From positions 68,370,001-68,434,000 of the forward strand of contig OX465598.1 of the NCBI GenBank assembly GCA_950022295.1: a stretch of 64,000 nucleotides of DNA, read 5' to 3'. The first letter of the stretch is position 1; each line of letters begins with the position of its first letter. A model generated the notes under the pieces. It was not told the origin of the DNA and searched no databases. It was given only the letters and a program-made list of their open reading frames with translations. The DNA is from Bromus sterilis (lineage: Eukaryota > Streptophyta > Magnoliopsida > Poales > Poaceae). Position numbers and translations under genes: made by a program. Positions 1-11,260 of the stretch are shown here, in pieces.

Positions 1-1179
1 GCGAGGGATAGCAGCTTGGCACTCGGGGCGGGAGACTGCGACGGGCCGGCTGGCGGGACTTGGGCCGCGCGGAGTTGGGTTGTGGGCGTGCTGGGCCGGC
101 CCACCAGGCAGTCAACGGTGGCGCCCCGATCGGGATCTCGCCCGATCCAGTCAGGGGCCGAGCGGCGGCGGCGGCCGTCGGTCGGACTGGTCTCCGACGT
201 GAGGAGGCCCGGCGGCGAGGAGAACCCGGGAACGGGAAGCGGAGGCTGAAGGGTGGCGGCCATCGCCGGATCCAGCGCGGCGGCGGGAAAACGGCAGCAC
301 AGGGCGGCCATGGCGACTCGGGGCCGAGCTCCGTGGTGGTGGCGGCGATCTGCGACGGACGGAGAGGAGGTGAGGAGGGAAGAGAGGAAGAGGAGGAGGG
401 CTGCGCGGGGAGAGGAGGAGGAGGAGGTCGGCGCGGTGCACGACTCGCGGGGTGGCGCTGCACGCCGACGATCGAGCCCGGAGTGGTCCGCAGCGGTGGA
501 TCTCGGGCCCGCGGAGCCCGGGGCGGCTGGAGGCTTCTCAGCCTCTGATCTCGCGATCCGACGCTCCGGTTGGCCAGGAGCTAGGGTTTCGGGGAGAGGG
601 GCTGGTTTGGGGTCAGATCTGGAATTTTGGGAGGGGGTGGCTGCAATTATTACAAGGGGGAAACCCTAGAAGGGCTAGGAGAGGGTGGTGGCCTATTTAT
701 AGCTGGCCTAGATGGCAAGTTTAGGCAAACGCCCTCGGGTTTTCTCTCTCGCGTCCGGTACTCCACGTTTTTGACCGTCGGGAGTCCATACGACCTCCGA
801 TTCGGATGAAATCTCGAACCACGCGCTCAGCGCGGCGAGCCCGTGGATCCTACCTCACTTCTATACCGTTCCGAGAACATTTTTCCGGCGCCCAATAAAA
901 TAATCCGTTTATTAAATAAACGGAGTTTTTCGTTCCGATGGCGATGGCTGGTCATGTGCCGGAAGTTGCGACGGTGATCGGGTGACTTTCCCGGTGTCCC
1001 AACGAGGTCGTGTGCCATGATGGAATGGTTCTGTCACGCAACAGATACAAGAAGGAGGGGGGAATATTCAGCAATTAATAAATTGGCGAAACAAATACTG
1101 CAAACAATTCTAGCAAGCAACAAAATAAAGCAACAAACAAACAAAAATTTAATTAGGGTGAAAATTCCGGGCTGTTACA
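1..1179 (-). mobile_element. Partial Gypsy-type LTR, TGTAACAGC terminus
   Basis: Read on the minus strand, the segment begins TGTAACAGCCCGG at 1179, then has an AT-rich part, a TATA box (693-701) and a very GC-rich untranslated part (1-600) that runs off the window. The TGTAACA start is typical of plant Gypsy LTRs. The sequence right of 1179 is the RNase H-like pseudogene and not a polypurine tract, so this is either the outer end of a 5' LTR or a solo LTR. A candidate target duplication would be ggttc at 1180-1184; its partner is outside the window. The long open frames in the GC-rich part (for example 60-548) are composition artefacts. Confidence 0.7.
693..701 (-). promoter_or_regulatory. 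TATA box of the left LTR
   Basis: The minus strand reads TATAAATAG, about 480 bp inside the LTR start and directly upstream of a GC-rich leader. This is the expected U3/R promoter arrangement for a plant LTR. Confidence 0.55.
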
Positions 1180-1184
1180 GGTTC

Positions 1185-2190
1185 ATTCCATGGTCGAGGC
1201 GGATTGGTACGTGGTCCAAATTATAACATGTTAAAGTTCCATTGAGAAATAAGGTGTTTGTATGGAGGTTGTTGAGGGTATTTCTATCGGCCGGTGACGT
1301 TCACAAGGGTAGAAACATGGCTATGTCGGCTGAATGTTCTATATGTAATGTTTCTAAAGATACTTTAAACACACATCGCTTGACTGACGTATGGCTAGAT
1401 GTGTATGGGCATTACTCGATGAGGAGCTTACAGACGTGGTGATTTAAAATATATATGAGGAACCGAAGGTATGGATTTTCTTATTTTTTTGATACTCTAA
1501 AGTCTATAACAAGGCGATCTAACAAAGAGTCCTAGTAATTATGTGGGCCATATGATGATCGAGAAGGTGGGATATTAATGATCAAGAGTTTCAAATCCCT
1601 CTAAGTACTATCAACTTCATAAACAAATTTGTGGAAGATCTAGAGTTAGTGATTGTATGTAATTCTTCCAAAAGAAGGGGAGTGCATGTAAATAAAGTAA
1701 ACTCACCACTTGGCCGATGGATTCCACCAATGGGTGTGGCAGTGGAGATAAGTGTCGAGGGAGGTCTATCCTGGTATGGGTGTTGAGGTGTTAAAGTTGC
1801 GGTGTGTAGAGATAGGATTGGAAATTTCCCGGGAGCATCATCTGTTGTGTTTGAGGGACTTTACGATCCTCCAAGTCTGGAAGCACATGCTTATAATAAG
1901 AATTATCTCTTTAGCTCTCAGCTTGAATGTGTTGGCAATCTAGGGGGCCTCTAACTGTTCCAAAGTGGTTTCATATATAAACATTGATGCTCTGTGCAGG
2001 TATGCGGCCATACTGCGTGACATTAAACATCGACAAGTTTAATTTTTGTATCAAGTTAAATCATGAAAACATGCGGCATAATTCTAAGGCTCATGAGTTA
2101 GTCAAGGCTTCTTCATCCCTGGATGTAGGGTGCCATTTGTGACTAAATTAGGCATTATTTGCGTTCCACGAACTATTGTGGAATGAATAA
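1185..2190 (+). pseudogene. Decayed zf-RVT / RNase H-like (LINE-type) pseudogene
   Basis: The three plus-strand frames together show a degraded C-terminal part of a plant LINE or a related RNase H-like protein. At 1242-1400 a zinc-binding RVT segment is visible (NKVFVWRLL, then ECSICN and a downstream His). At 1680-1960 there is an RNase H-like stretch with CRDRIGNFPGASSVVFEGL. Near 2060-2150 the usual end of this domain appears (NSEAHELVKASSSLDVG). Stops and frameshifts are frequent, for example a TGA near 1785. It is the oldest recognisable layer: element G inserted just downstream at 2356 and the left LTR abuts it at 1180. It could be a LINE remnant or a host RNase H-like pseudogene; the motifs do not decide. 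Confidence 0.6.
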
Positions 2191-2356
2191 ATTCCTATTG
2201 CCCTAAACAAATCTCTTGTTGAAGCATATCTTTATCATCACATTCTTTAATAAACCCCATCTATCACCGTTATAAAACTTTGATCATGTTTAGCTTGAGG
2301 GTTGCATAACTCTGGTCGCCTTTTTTGTGGTGCAAGAAACGTGTTAAGCATATTGC

Positions 2357-3397
2357 TGATGACTCTCAACTGTAGGGGATCGATTGTAGTGTTCTCGCGG
2401 GTAAGTTGACCCAATTTATTGATTCGACACAAGGGGACACAAAGAGTATTTATAAGCTTTGACAGTTGAGTTGTCAATTCAACCACACCTGAAATATGCT
2501 TGCTTGCAACAAAGTATTAATAGCAACTGTGATATGATAGTGATAATGATAACAGCAAAATTAACTAGTAGTAACCAGCAGAATTAAAACACTATAGGCT
2601 AGGGAGATGGATGGTTGGGCGCTGCATGAATAAGAATGAACATGTAATAGATTCTAACACGGGGCAAGGCACACAGAAAAGTAATGACCATCTAGGCAAA
2701 TATCAAACATTAGACATGTATCCCGTAGGTAGTTGTGCGTGCTTGCAATAAGAACTTGCACAACATCTTTTGTCCTACCATCCCGCTACGAACGGGGCCA
2801 AAAGGAACTTATGGAGATTAAGGTGCTCCTGTCAAAGAGCACCGGAACAAAGCAAGAAACTCAATTGATACATGGAATCCTCAAATTATGGACCATCCCC
2901 TTTGGTGTCCCAAGCTGTCACCTTTGGTATCGTCGGTTCCGGACCATAATAGGTGCATACAACTCATAGATAGGATCTTGAACATAAATAAACTCATGAA
3001 AACATAAGTGGTTCAGATCTGAAAACATGGCACTCGGGCCCAAAGTGACAAGCATGAAGAGCAATAAGTTGTAGAAAAGATGATAAACACCAAAGTAGAT
3101 GATAGGAAACATGCCCTCAACAATCTGACGAACTATTACATGATCAATCTCATACAATCCCTACCATCCCCTTTTCCTACAGCAAGGAATTACTCACACA
3201 TGTGAAGAGAAGTCATGGAGGAAGGATGGAGTGGTGATGGTGATGGCGATGGCGACGATCTCCCCTCTATGGAGGACAAATCAGCCTCCAGATTAGCCCT
3301 CCCGAGGAAGAACAGAGGTTGGCGGCGGCTCCGCGACGGGTTCTGGAAAAGCGACTCCTGTTTCGGAGTTTCCCCATCACGGGAATAAATAGGAGAA
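2357..3397 (-). mobile_element. Element G 3' LTR, left part (U5 side)
   Basis: The minus-strand LTR of element G ends here: the plus strand starts TGATGACTCTCAAC at 2357, the complement of a ...CATCA LTR end. The five bases before it (attgc, 2352-2356) are the expected target duplication; the partner lies beyond the window. The LTR is interrupted at 3397 by element A and resumes at 8554. Together the two parts make about 1376 bp. The short frames inside are not genes. Confidence 0.75.
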
Positions 3398-5053
3398 TGA
3401 TGTCACGGGAGTTTACTTCTCGCCCCTCGTTGGTTACCCAAAGTGGAAGGTTGAGATGTAGACAGCAACAAATTTCCCTCGGTGAAGATACCAAGGTTTG
3501 TCTCCAGTAGGACTCCGACAACGATAGGAAGGCGACAACGGCGCCAACAATTAGGCGATTGACGTGGACCTGCACACACAACAGATAACTTTGCTCCCAA
3601 CGAGTACAGAGAGGTTGTCAATCCTTCGAGCCTTTTTGTTTACAAAGGATAAAACACACAGGATAATAATGATAGCGATAGCAACAGAAAAGGAAATAAA
3701 GCAGAAAAAAATAGTGGGTGTAAACAGTGTTGGAAATATGGACCGGGGTCCTATGATGTTCACTAGTGATGTCTCTCTCCCAAAAGACGATAAAATAGCC
3801 ATGCGAGGTAAACAAATCACAGCCGGGCAATTGACAGGATTATGTGAGAAAACCAATGCTAAGTATGCTATAAATAAAGGAAGAGGCTCAAAAGCATGGG
3901 CGGTACGCCAAGACAAGTAGACCGAAATCCATCTGCATCTACCTACTAATCATCCACCTTGAGATATCTATCCAGAACATCTCGCTGGTATTAAGTTGCG
4001 AATCCCACCCAAAGTGTAAACTCAAAGCAACGGACAACTGCATTAAAGAACTTTGCGTAAAGTAAACAATCCTTGCACCCGCAAGTACAAGCACCGTTGT
4101 TTTCCCCCTTGTGGCAACAGTACATCCCCTAGACTCATGTTTCTGTCACTCAAGCTAGTCATCGGGGGGCATGAACCCACAATCATGCATAACGCTCCCT
4201 CTTGGAGTCACTACCTACTACTTGGCCAAAGAAATAAACAGCAACGGAGAACATGCAAGAATTACTCACGAACATAAATATAAAAGAGGAGAATCAAATA
4301 TATTACTCAAACACAATCTGAACATAATCTCATAATCCATCGGATCCCAGCAAACTCAGCATAGCAACAGCAAAAATATTACATATGTGCCTCGATCATG
4401 TAGGGCAACTCACGAGGTCTAATCCATGAAGAACAAAGAGGGCAGGAGAACATCACATAGCTACTGATCATAGACCCATGTTCCAAGGTGGACTACTCAC
4501 GGTTCATCCGGGAAGCATCCAATGTGGTGGAGAAGCTCCCGGAGGTGGGTCCTCCCTCCGGCAGGGTGCCGGGAAGAGGTCTTCTGGTGCTCCCGATCTT
4601 GGAAGCGCGGCGGCGGCGAAACAGGGGAGAGATCACGAAAAAGGGTTCCCGTCTCGAGGGTTTTGCGCCACAGGGAATAAATAGGCGAAGGGGGCAGCCA
4701 GGGGAACCACCAGGGGTCCAGGCGGCCCCCTAGCGTGACCCCACCCTAGGGCGCGCCGGGAGGGCGCCTGGGCCCCTGGTGGGTCCCCTATGCCCCCCCC
4801 CTCGGTGATTCTGTAAGCTTCCTCTACGCTAATTTTTTATTGGATTTTTCCCGAATTTTTGGAGCACTTTTAATATGGGGGAAACCTGAAATAGAAAAAC
4901 TGCAGAAAACAGGAACTGGCACTGGGGTGCACTGAGTTAATAGGTTAGTACAAATATGATCAAAAGTGTATGGAAGTTCATCAATATCATAGCAATATCA
5001 CACAAAAGAGGCATGGAGCAAGCAGAAATGATAGATACATTTTGGACGTATCA
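3398..5053 (-). repeat. Element A 3' LTR
   Basis: Reading minus, it starts TGATACGTCCAAAATG at 5053 and ends ...TGACATCA at 3398 (1656 bp). The same LTR type occurs in B, C and the two solo LTRs in F. The stretch around 3564-3920 is the U5-proximal untranslated part, and its frames recur in the other copies only because the DNA is shared. The GC-rich part with the TATA-like ATAAATAGG is near 4675-4690. Confidence 0.8.
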
Positions 5054-5067
5054 ACATCCCCAAGCTT
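5054..5067 (-). promoter_or_regulatory. Polypurine tract of element A
   Basis: The minus strand reads AAGCTTGGGGATGT directly before the TG of the 3' LTR, the position of the plus-strand primer for reverse transcription. Confidence 0.7.
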
Positions 5068-7044
5068 AATTCCTGCTCGTCCTCGAGTAGGTAAAATGAT
5101 AAAAGCATAATTTCTGTGGTTACATGCTAACAACCATATAAGAACTTTTAAGTAAAGCAATCAAGGCATATAATCAAATTCAAGTCATAACAGGCAAGAG
5201 TCTATATTTAGCATTGAAACAAGCAACATAAGAACATAAAGGTGCAAGAGCTCTCGCTGTCCGTGACTCAAATGTCTCCAAATGGTGGTTGCGTGCAAGA
5301 AAGGGGATAGAGATATACGAGAAAAAGTATTTTTATGTTGAGAACTCAATCTAATACAGTTTCACACTTGGTCTTGTTTGGAATCTTATCTTGACTCATC
5401 CCCAAACCAGTAGTCAGGTACAAGTCAAAATGATACATTCTTCGACATTTTGAGCAATCATGCAATGGATGAGCGTAAGCAAGAAAGTTGACACTGAGGA
5501 TGGCAAAGAGAGAATATGGTGGAGGAGGAAAACAAAAAAGGGTGTGAAAGTCTCACATCAATGAGGACAATCATAGGCGATAGAAAGCCAAATGATAGAT
5601 ATGATGTGAGGAGTAGGGATTGCCATGCAACGGATGCACATATGAGCTAAGGTAAGCTCTCCAATGGAACTAGTGGGGGTGCATCCAACTTGTTTTCTCA
5701 AGAAGACCTAGAGCTCATTTGAGGAGGCTCATCATTGGAATATACAAGCCAAGTTCTATAGTGTGAAGGTGCCCACATAGCTATATGCATGAATGATAAT
5801 CTCTATGGAGTACAAGATATAAGAGGGAGTACGAGTGTGGATCTCTCAAAAGGAATAGTAGTGTGCCCCCTTCTCTCTTTTTATTTCTTTTTCTCTTTTT
5901 TCTATTTTTTTGTATTTTTCTGGTGGCCTCAATGGCTCTTTCTATTCCTCTCATTTGTCCTCTTTGGGATATTTTAATTTGTCCACTTTGGGATCTTTTC
6001 CTCACTTTAGGGGCAACACTCTATATATTACAAGAAGTATAGAAGATCTTTCACACTTTAAAAAGTACTCAAATAATAAAGAAAATGTAACTATCATGAA
6101 GTATGCAAATGTATGCCTCTGCCAGTGTAGCAGGATATGCAATGATACTAGTGCGTCATGTAGTAATTAGGGCAAGGCCCAACTAGCATGCGGCTCAACG
6201 ATCAAGCAAGTAGCATGTATGACATGAAGATCAAGTCATGAGAAGATGGATGTTGCATGGCAATATATCTCGGAAAGGCTATGGAAATGCCTTGGTAGGT
6301 AGGTATGGTGGCTGTTTTGAGGAAGGATATAAGGAGGTTTATGATGACAGAGCGTATCGTGCCAAGGGTTTGGATGTACCGGCGAAGGTGGACGCCAACT
6401 CTCGGAGTGAGAAGAAAGCAATGCACGGCACAGGAGAGGCTAGAAAAATATGGTAAGGTGGAAGTGTCAACTTTCGAATACTCACATTAGTCCGAAGAAC
6501 TCATGCACTTATTATCGGTAACTCTCAATCTAATAAGGAGGTTCACAAAGAGACAAGTACCCCGAGGAGGAGTGTATGGGGGTTTGGTTATCCTTGCGCA
6601 TCCTCGACTAATGGTACGTGAGTGTACTCTAATATTCGACCCCTCAGAAGAGTAGTGATCCATGTAGTAGCTACAGTTCTCAACTAATTTTGTAAGTTTT
6701 GAAAATAAACACGGATTGCCCAAAATACGACATCTATCACTAATAGGCTAAAGCTCTTGACACCAAAAGTCCAAACATTACTCAAAACAATACCTCAAAA
6801 CTATTGCAAGTTACTACTACGAAAGAATAGCAACCTCAATTACCTACTTCAAGTCAAGACACAAAACTCAGTGCAACAGGCAAACTCTCTAAACAAGATA
6901 AACATGAAAACTCAAGAGAGTTCCAGCAACAAACTAAACAAAATCTCTTTGAAAAGATAAGCATGAAAACTAAGAGAAAAACATGGCAGTAGCTATGAAA
7001 AAGATAAAGAACACACACAACAAAGATAAGCATGAAAAATCCTA

Positions 7045-7138
7045 CTCCCTCCGATCCATAATAAGTGTCGGTCATTTAGTACAAAGTTTGTACTAGCTTA
7101 GTACAAAATGAGCGACACTAATTATGGATCGGAGGGAG
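7045..7138. mobile_element. Stowaway-type MITE
   Basis: A 94-bp element starting CTCCCTCCGATCC and ending in its inverted complement. The terminal inverted repeats are 26 bp with one mismatch. It is flanked by TA on both sides (7043-7044 and 7139-7140), the Tc1/mariner target duplication. The homologous place in element C (about 60565) has a single TA and no insert, so the insertion happened in A after the two copies separated. It carries no ORF and would need a transposase in trans. Confidence 0.9.
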
Positions 7139-7359
7139 TATGTTGTTTTCTAGATTTTGAAATGGAGCGTGTTTCTCTCCCACACAAAGAAAGCTAGGTT
7201 CTAACTTGTTATGAACATCCAGCAAAGCTAAAGAAAACTAAAACTAAAATCTAAGAGCGAGACGCTCCAAGCATAGCACATAATGCATGAAGTGATAAAA
7301 ATATAGTGAAACGAGAGACGAACTGATAATTGTTGATGGAGAAGGGGATGCATGGGGGC

Positions 7360-7428
7360 ATCCCTAAGCTTAGACGCTTGAGTCTCCTTGAATATTTCTT
7401 GGGGATTCATGGGGGCATCCCCAAGCTT
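7360..7428 (-). repeat. Two internal PPT-like motifs in element A
   Basis: On the minus strand AAGCTTAGGGATG (7360-7372) and AAGCTTGGGGATG (7416-7428) repeat the core of the PPT at 5054-5067. Each is followed by a C-rich half that can pair back (GGGGATGCCCCC). The pair is conserved in E (40559-40628) and C (60269-60338). Confidence 0.6.
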
Positions 7429-8056
7429 CAGCGCTTGAAACTCCTGAATCTTCTTTCATCATCTTCCCTCGCACACTTGTAAACTCCCTTCATACATAAC
7501 TCATCATAATCTGATTAGCGAGGTTAGTACCCATAATTAAATATTTTTTCTCTACTGAAAATAAAGATATTCTTGAAGAGATACTGTTTCTCAAGATTGC
7601 CAAAAAGTTTTTTCAAAGAAAAAGAAAGCTTAAGGTTCGCAAAATGAAGGAAAGGCAAAACAGGACAAAATTTGTGAAAAACAGACCAGCAGGTAGTAAA
7701 GAATTTTTTAGGGATACTTCTGCAACTCAAATAAAAAAGACTCAGAACATACGAAAGTTCTGTAATTGTATAGAGCACGCTGTGTAAAAAATTCAGCTCA
7801 AAATGATGAACTGGGATTTTTCTGTGATTTTTCTAGTCACGAGGACAAAATCTGTTTTCTGGACAGCATGTCACAACTTTCACTTCACTTGTCATATGAG
7901 GCTATAAATGGCACAAAGATTGAAAAGTAAAGATACAACGATGTTGCTACAGTAGAAACAATCATCAAGACCACTAAAAATAGAAGAAAAACAAAAAGGA
8001 AATCCTAAATTCGTTGTGGGCTGCCTCCCGAAAGCGCTTTCTTTTATGCCTTTAAG

Positions 8057-8553
8057 CTAGGCAGGGTGCCGGGAAGAGGTCTTCTGGTGCTCCCAATCTT
8101 GGAAGCGCGGCGGCGGCGGAACAGATGAGAGATCGCGAAAAAGGGTTCCCGTCTCGGGGTTTTTGCGTCACGGGGAATAAATAGGCGAAGGGGGGGCAGT
8201 CAGGGGAGCCACCAGGGGTCCAGGCGGCCCCCTGGCGTGGCCCCACCCTGGGGTGCGCCGGGAGGGCGCCTGGGGCCATGGTGGGTCCCCTCTGCCCCTC
8301 CTCGGTGATTCCGGAAGCTTCCTCTACGCTGATTTTTTATTGGATTTTTCCCGAATTTTTGGAGCACTTTTAATATGGGGGAAACCTGAAATAGAAAAAC
8401 TGCAGAAAACAAGAACTGGCACTGGGGTGCACTGAATTAATAGGTTAGTCCTAATATGATTAAAAGTGTATGGAAGTTCATCAATATCATAGCAATATCA
8501 CACAAAAGAGGCATGGATCAAGCAGAAATTATAGATACGTTTTGGACGTATCA
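8057..8553 (-). repeat. Element A 5' LTR remnant (U3 side only)
   Basis: Starts TGATACGTCCAAAACG at 8553 on the minus strand and runs to a break near 8057, where it joins internal sequence. It matches 4565-5053 but lacks the U5 half. The deletion removed about 1.1 kb of LTR plus the tRNA primer site and the ORF. Confidence 0.75.
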
Positions 8554-8888
8554 GAGACGAAGTACGGCACCAGGGGAGGGGGCAGTCGCCCAGGCGGCCA
8601 GAGGGGGCCGCCCCACCCCTGGCCGCGCCCACAGGGCGCCTGGGGCCCCCTGGCTGCCCTCTGGCCCCACTTTTGGCTTCGGGCTCCTTCGGGTGCATGG
8701 ATTTTTTGGTATTTTCTAGGAATTTTCTGAGATGTCCAAAAATCCATTTTCCCGCGCACAATAAAACCATAGAGGCAGCTCTGCTGAAAACAACGTCAGT
8801 CCGAGTTAGTTTAGCTCAAATCATGCAAGAATGAGGGCAAAACAATAGCAAAAGTGTTTGGAAAAGTAGATACATTTGAGACATATCA
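8554..8888 (-). mobile_element. Element G 3' LTR, right part (U3 side)
   Basis: Continuation of the LTR at 2357-3397 after the A insertion. The minus strand begins TGATATGTCTCAAATG at 8888, a start that differs from the A/B/C type. A polypurine tract follows immediately, so this is the 3' LTR of a minus-strand element. Confidence 0.75.
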
Positions 8889-8899
8889 ACTCCCCCAAG
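8889..8899 (-). promoter_or_regulatory. Polypurine tract of element G
   Basis: The minus strand reads CTTGGGGGAGT directly before the LTR start. Confidence 0.7.
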
Positions 8900-10522
8900 A
8901 TTAGCCTATTGCTTGTCCTCAAGCAATTCAGTTCAACGAACTGGACGCGACAAAGAAAGCTTTGACAAACTCTTTTGCTTCATAAGATGTAAACAAGCCG
9001 GTACTACGAAAAGAGTTTCGCAAGCATCAAAACAATGCTATGAGGACAATGCACGAAGCAATCCTTCTTTCAAGTAACCAATCACAAACAACCTAAAGTG
9101 AATAATATGCTGCTGAAAATCAAGACAAGATCACAATGCACATAACCTGAACATATCAGAGTGGTATCTCGCTAGCCTCCATGAGTGAAGAAAAACATAA
9201 ATGCAGAAGACAATGTAGACTAGAACTAAGAATATCACAAGCAATATCACAAGCATGCAGAAGACAATGTAGTACTTTGGGACAATGCATGTTACACTAA
9301 GAATGACAATTATGCTCTCAATAGTTCGTGCTTTGAAGAAAGAAGGTGAGACTCTCGAACCGTGGATTTTTTTGATGGAAAGATTGAAAACCCGTGAAAG
9401 GAAGCAAAGACTAAACATGTGCCAGAGCTCTTGGTTTTGAAAACAGAGATAAAATTCTTTTGAGAAGTGCAACTTTCCAGTCAACGGTGAACGGTAAAGG
9501 TCTCTCAATATCTACCATGCCAACCATATTAATGTCTTTTGCTTACACATGTTCCCTTATCCATAAATCCTTTGATGGTCTACGAAGCCTTTTATTTTGC
9601 CTCAAGAATGGAAGGAGGATATCGTTCCACCTATCATTAGCAACATTTGGCCCATTTCATCCCATCATCAAGTATGGGGGAGGTGTAACTCTCTGTTTTT
9701 TTATATTGACTAGTTAAAACTTCCGTCAAAATATTTTTGGCATGGTAGATACTGATTTTCCCTCACCGCACCATGAGCTTGTATGGTTACAAAGGGGAAG
9801 CTTTTGAATAAATTTCGAGATGGCACAAGAAAGTCTAAGTTAGGAGTGGACGGTAAATACCACATATAGGTAGGTATGATGGACTCAAATGGAATAACTG
9901 GGTTGAAAAGGAGTTTGGATACATAAGCAGAATTCCGCTTAGTGCGAGTGAAGGCTAGCAAAAGACTGGGAAGGGACCAACAAGAGAGCAATAATTTTCA
10001 TAATCATGCAAAGCGACAAAGTAACATTGAATCGGGCATGAAAGTGATATGACTATTCTGAAATAAAAAGGTCATCAAGGCATGATAGACATTTTAGTCA
10101 TAAACATGTGTGAACATGTGCCAAGTCAATCCAAGAATTCTCCGAAGGGAAATACCACTTCAATATGCCAAACCATGAACAATGCAATGCATGTAAATCA
10201 TTTCAGCAACATATTATGCACCCTAGCTATTTGAGATCAGCCACAAAGAAAGCATGAACACTGGGAAAGCATTGTAAACATAGCACTATGTCGCTACAAG
10301 CTGGTCTCTAGATCATAAGTACATGCATATGTACAAAATTAGAAACAAGAAGAGTTCATACCGGTTTTCCTTGTTGCTTCCCTTCCGTCGATCTTCGTCA
10401 TTAATCCCCTGTCACTTGCACAACCGAACGTGGGAAATATATAATCAAATGCCATCACAGACTCGAGCTGAATTCTGAAAACAAAGCAAACTAAAGAGAG
10501 AAAGGAAATCTTTTTGGGGTTT
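8900..10522 (-). other. Element G 3' non-coding internal region
   Basis: No gene is supported. The segment lies between the accessory ORF and the PPT, as in Athila-like elements. A phrase GCAGAAGACAATGTAG occurs twice about 55 bp apart (near 9202 and 9257), a small local duplication. Confidence 0.5.
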
Positions 10523-11260
10523 TCAAAGGTTTAGCGAAAGAAAGAGAAAAGAGAAATCTTTTTGTTGTTTTTGCAAAATAGAAGAACAAAGAACGGGCAA
10601 AAACTTCGAAAAGATCAAAGCGAACAAAATAAAAAATGTATAATACAATGGAAAGGTGAGAAGGGCACGTACTCCCCCAAGCTTAGGCTTTTGACCTAAG
10701 TTGGTAGCAGCTACTTCCCCTAGGAGCCTCTTGCTCCGGGGTAATGGTAAGTCCAGGAGTCGTATGAGCCCTCCGGTGTGTACACCTAAGTCCTCATGTC
10801 CTCCCATGCTGAAGGTCCTCCGCTCCAAGAAGAGGAAGACCCCCTCACCTTGCTCGGTCAAGGTATCCCCCTGGAAAGGTGGGAACTCACCATGCTCCTC
10901 CTCATCGGGCACAACCCCCTCCATGGGGTTATGCGGCAGGTAATGAGCCATGAACTCATCAAACTGAATATCGTTGAAGGACCATCTGTTTCTGCGAGTA
11001 TTATCAAACAAAAGTGGTGAGGGTAGACGGATCTCACGAGTAACGGTCTTTCCAAACCTCAAAATATAATCAAGGTTACCAAACTGGGAATTCATGGTAA
11101 CAATCTTATGTCTCTTCATAGCAGCAAGGCCGAGACTTGCGTATGGAAAGGGAACGTCATCAGGATGTGGGGTGCGCTCAAGAGATTCAAGGATTAGTGT
11201 GGCGTAAACACCACCATATAAATCGCCCTTGTTACTGTTCGTAACAAGGCGTCGAGCAAT
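10523..11260 (-). pseudogene. Element G accessory ORF, 5' end cut off by element B
   Basis: An open minus-strand frame of about 245 codons runs from the B insertion point to a stop at 10523. It contains ARRLVTNSNKGDLYGGVYAT, then TMNSQFGNLDYILRFGK, and an acidic/proline part near GVVPDEEEHGEF. From memory this resembles the C-terminal part of the ATHILA ORF-1-like protein that sits downstream of integrase in Athila-clade elements; its biochemical function is unknown. The open frame continues artificially into B's LTR up to 11344, but those residues are not part of the protein. The last third is read through a PPT-like motif at 10671-10681, so the true end may be earlier. The start and the pol genes of G lie beyond the window. 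Confidence 0.55.
10671..10681 (-). repeat. Internal PPT-like motif in element G
   Basis: The minus strand reads CTTGGGGGAGT, identical to the 11-base PPT at 8889-8899, about 1.8 kb upstream of it in element sense. Confidence 0.6.

Larger units (their letters stand above)
5068..8056 (-). other. Element A internal region, non-coding
   Basis: This is the conserved 3' half of the A/B/C/E internal region and I find no credible gene in it. Landmarks in the sense (minus) direction: the block GGAGGCAGCCCAC near 8022, two PPT-like motifs at 7360-7372 and 7416-7428, a MITE at 7045-7138, and an A/G-rich tract at 5870-5925 ending AGAGAGAAGGGGG. The right edge, at about 8056, joins internal sequence directly to mid-LTR sequence, so the primer site, the ORF and most of the 5' LTR are deleted. 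Confidence 0.65.
3398..8553 (-). mobile_element. Element A: non-autonomous LTR element, partly deleted
   Basis: A minus-strand element inserted in the LTR of G. Its 3' LTR is 3398-5053, the PPT is at 5054-5067, the internal part follows to about 8056, and a truncated 5' LTR is 8057-8553. Flanks are gagaa (3393-3397) and gagac (8554-8558), a 5-bp duplication with one mismatch. It has no gag, protease, RT or integrase. By eye the two LTR copies differ at roughly 20 or more places in about 490 shared bases, so A is older than D. Family-mates in this window are B and C; E shares the internal 3' half. Confidence 0.75.

Noticed and set aside
60..724. Long open frames in the GC-rich left end
   Set aside because: Several overlapping frames on both strands, no domain, inside an LTR; GC-rich sequence lacks stops by composition.
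3551..3920. Overlapping 118-121-codon frames on both strands, recurring near 12332, 45192 and 63621
   Set aside because: They lie in the U5 part of the A/B/C LTR; recurrence reflects copied DNA, and the frames are not preserved among copies.
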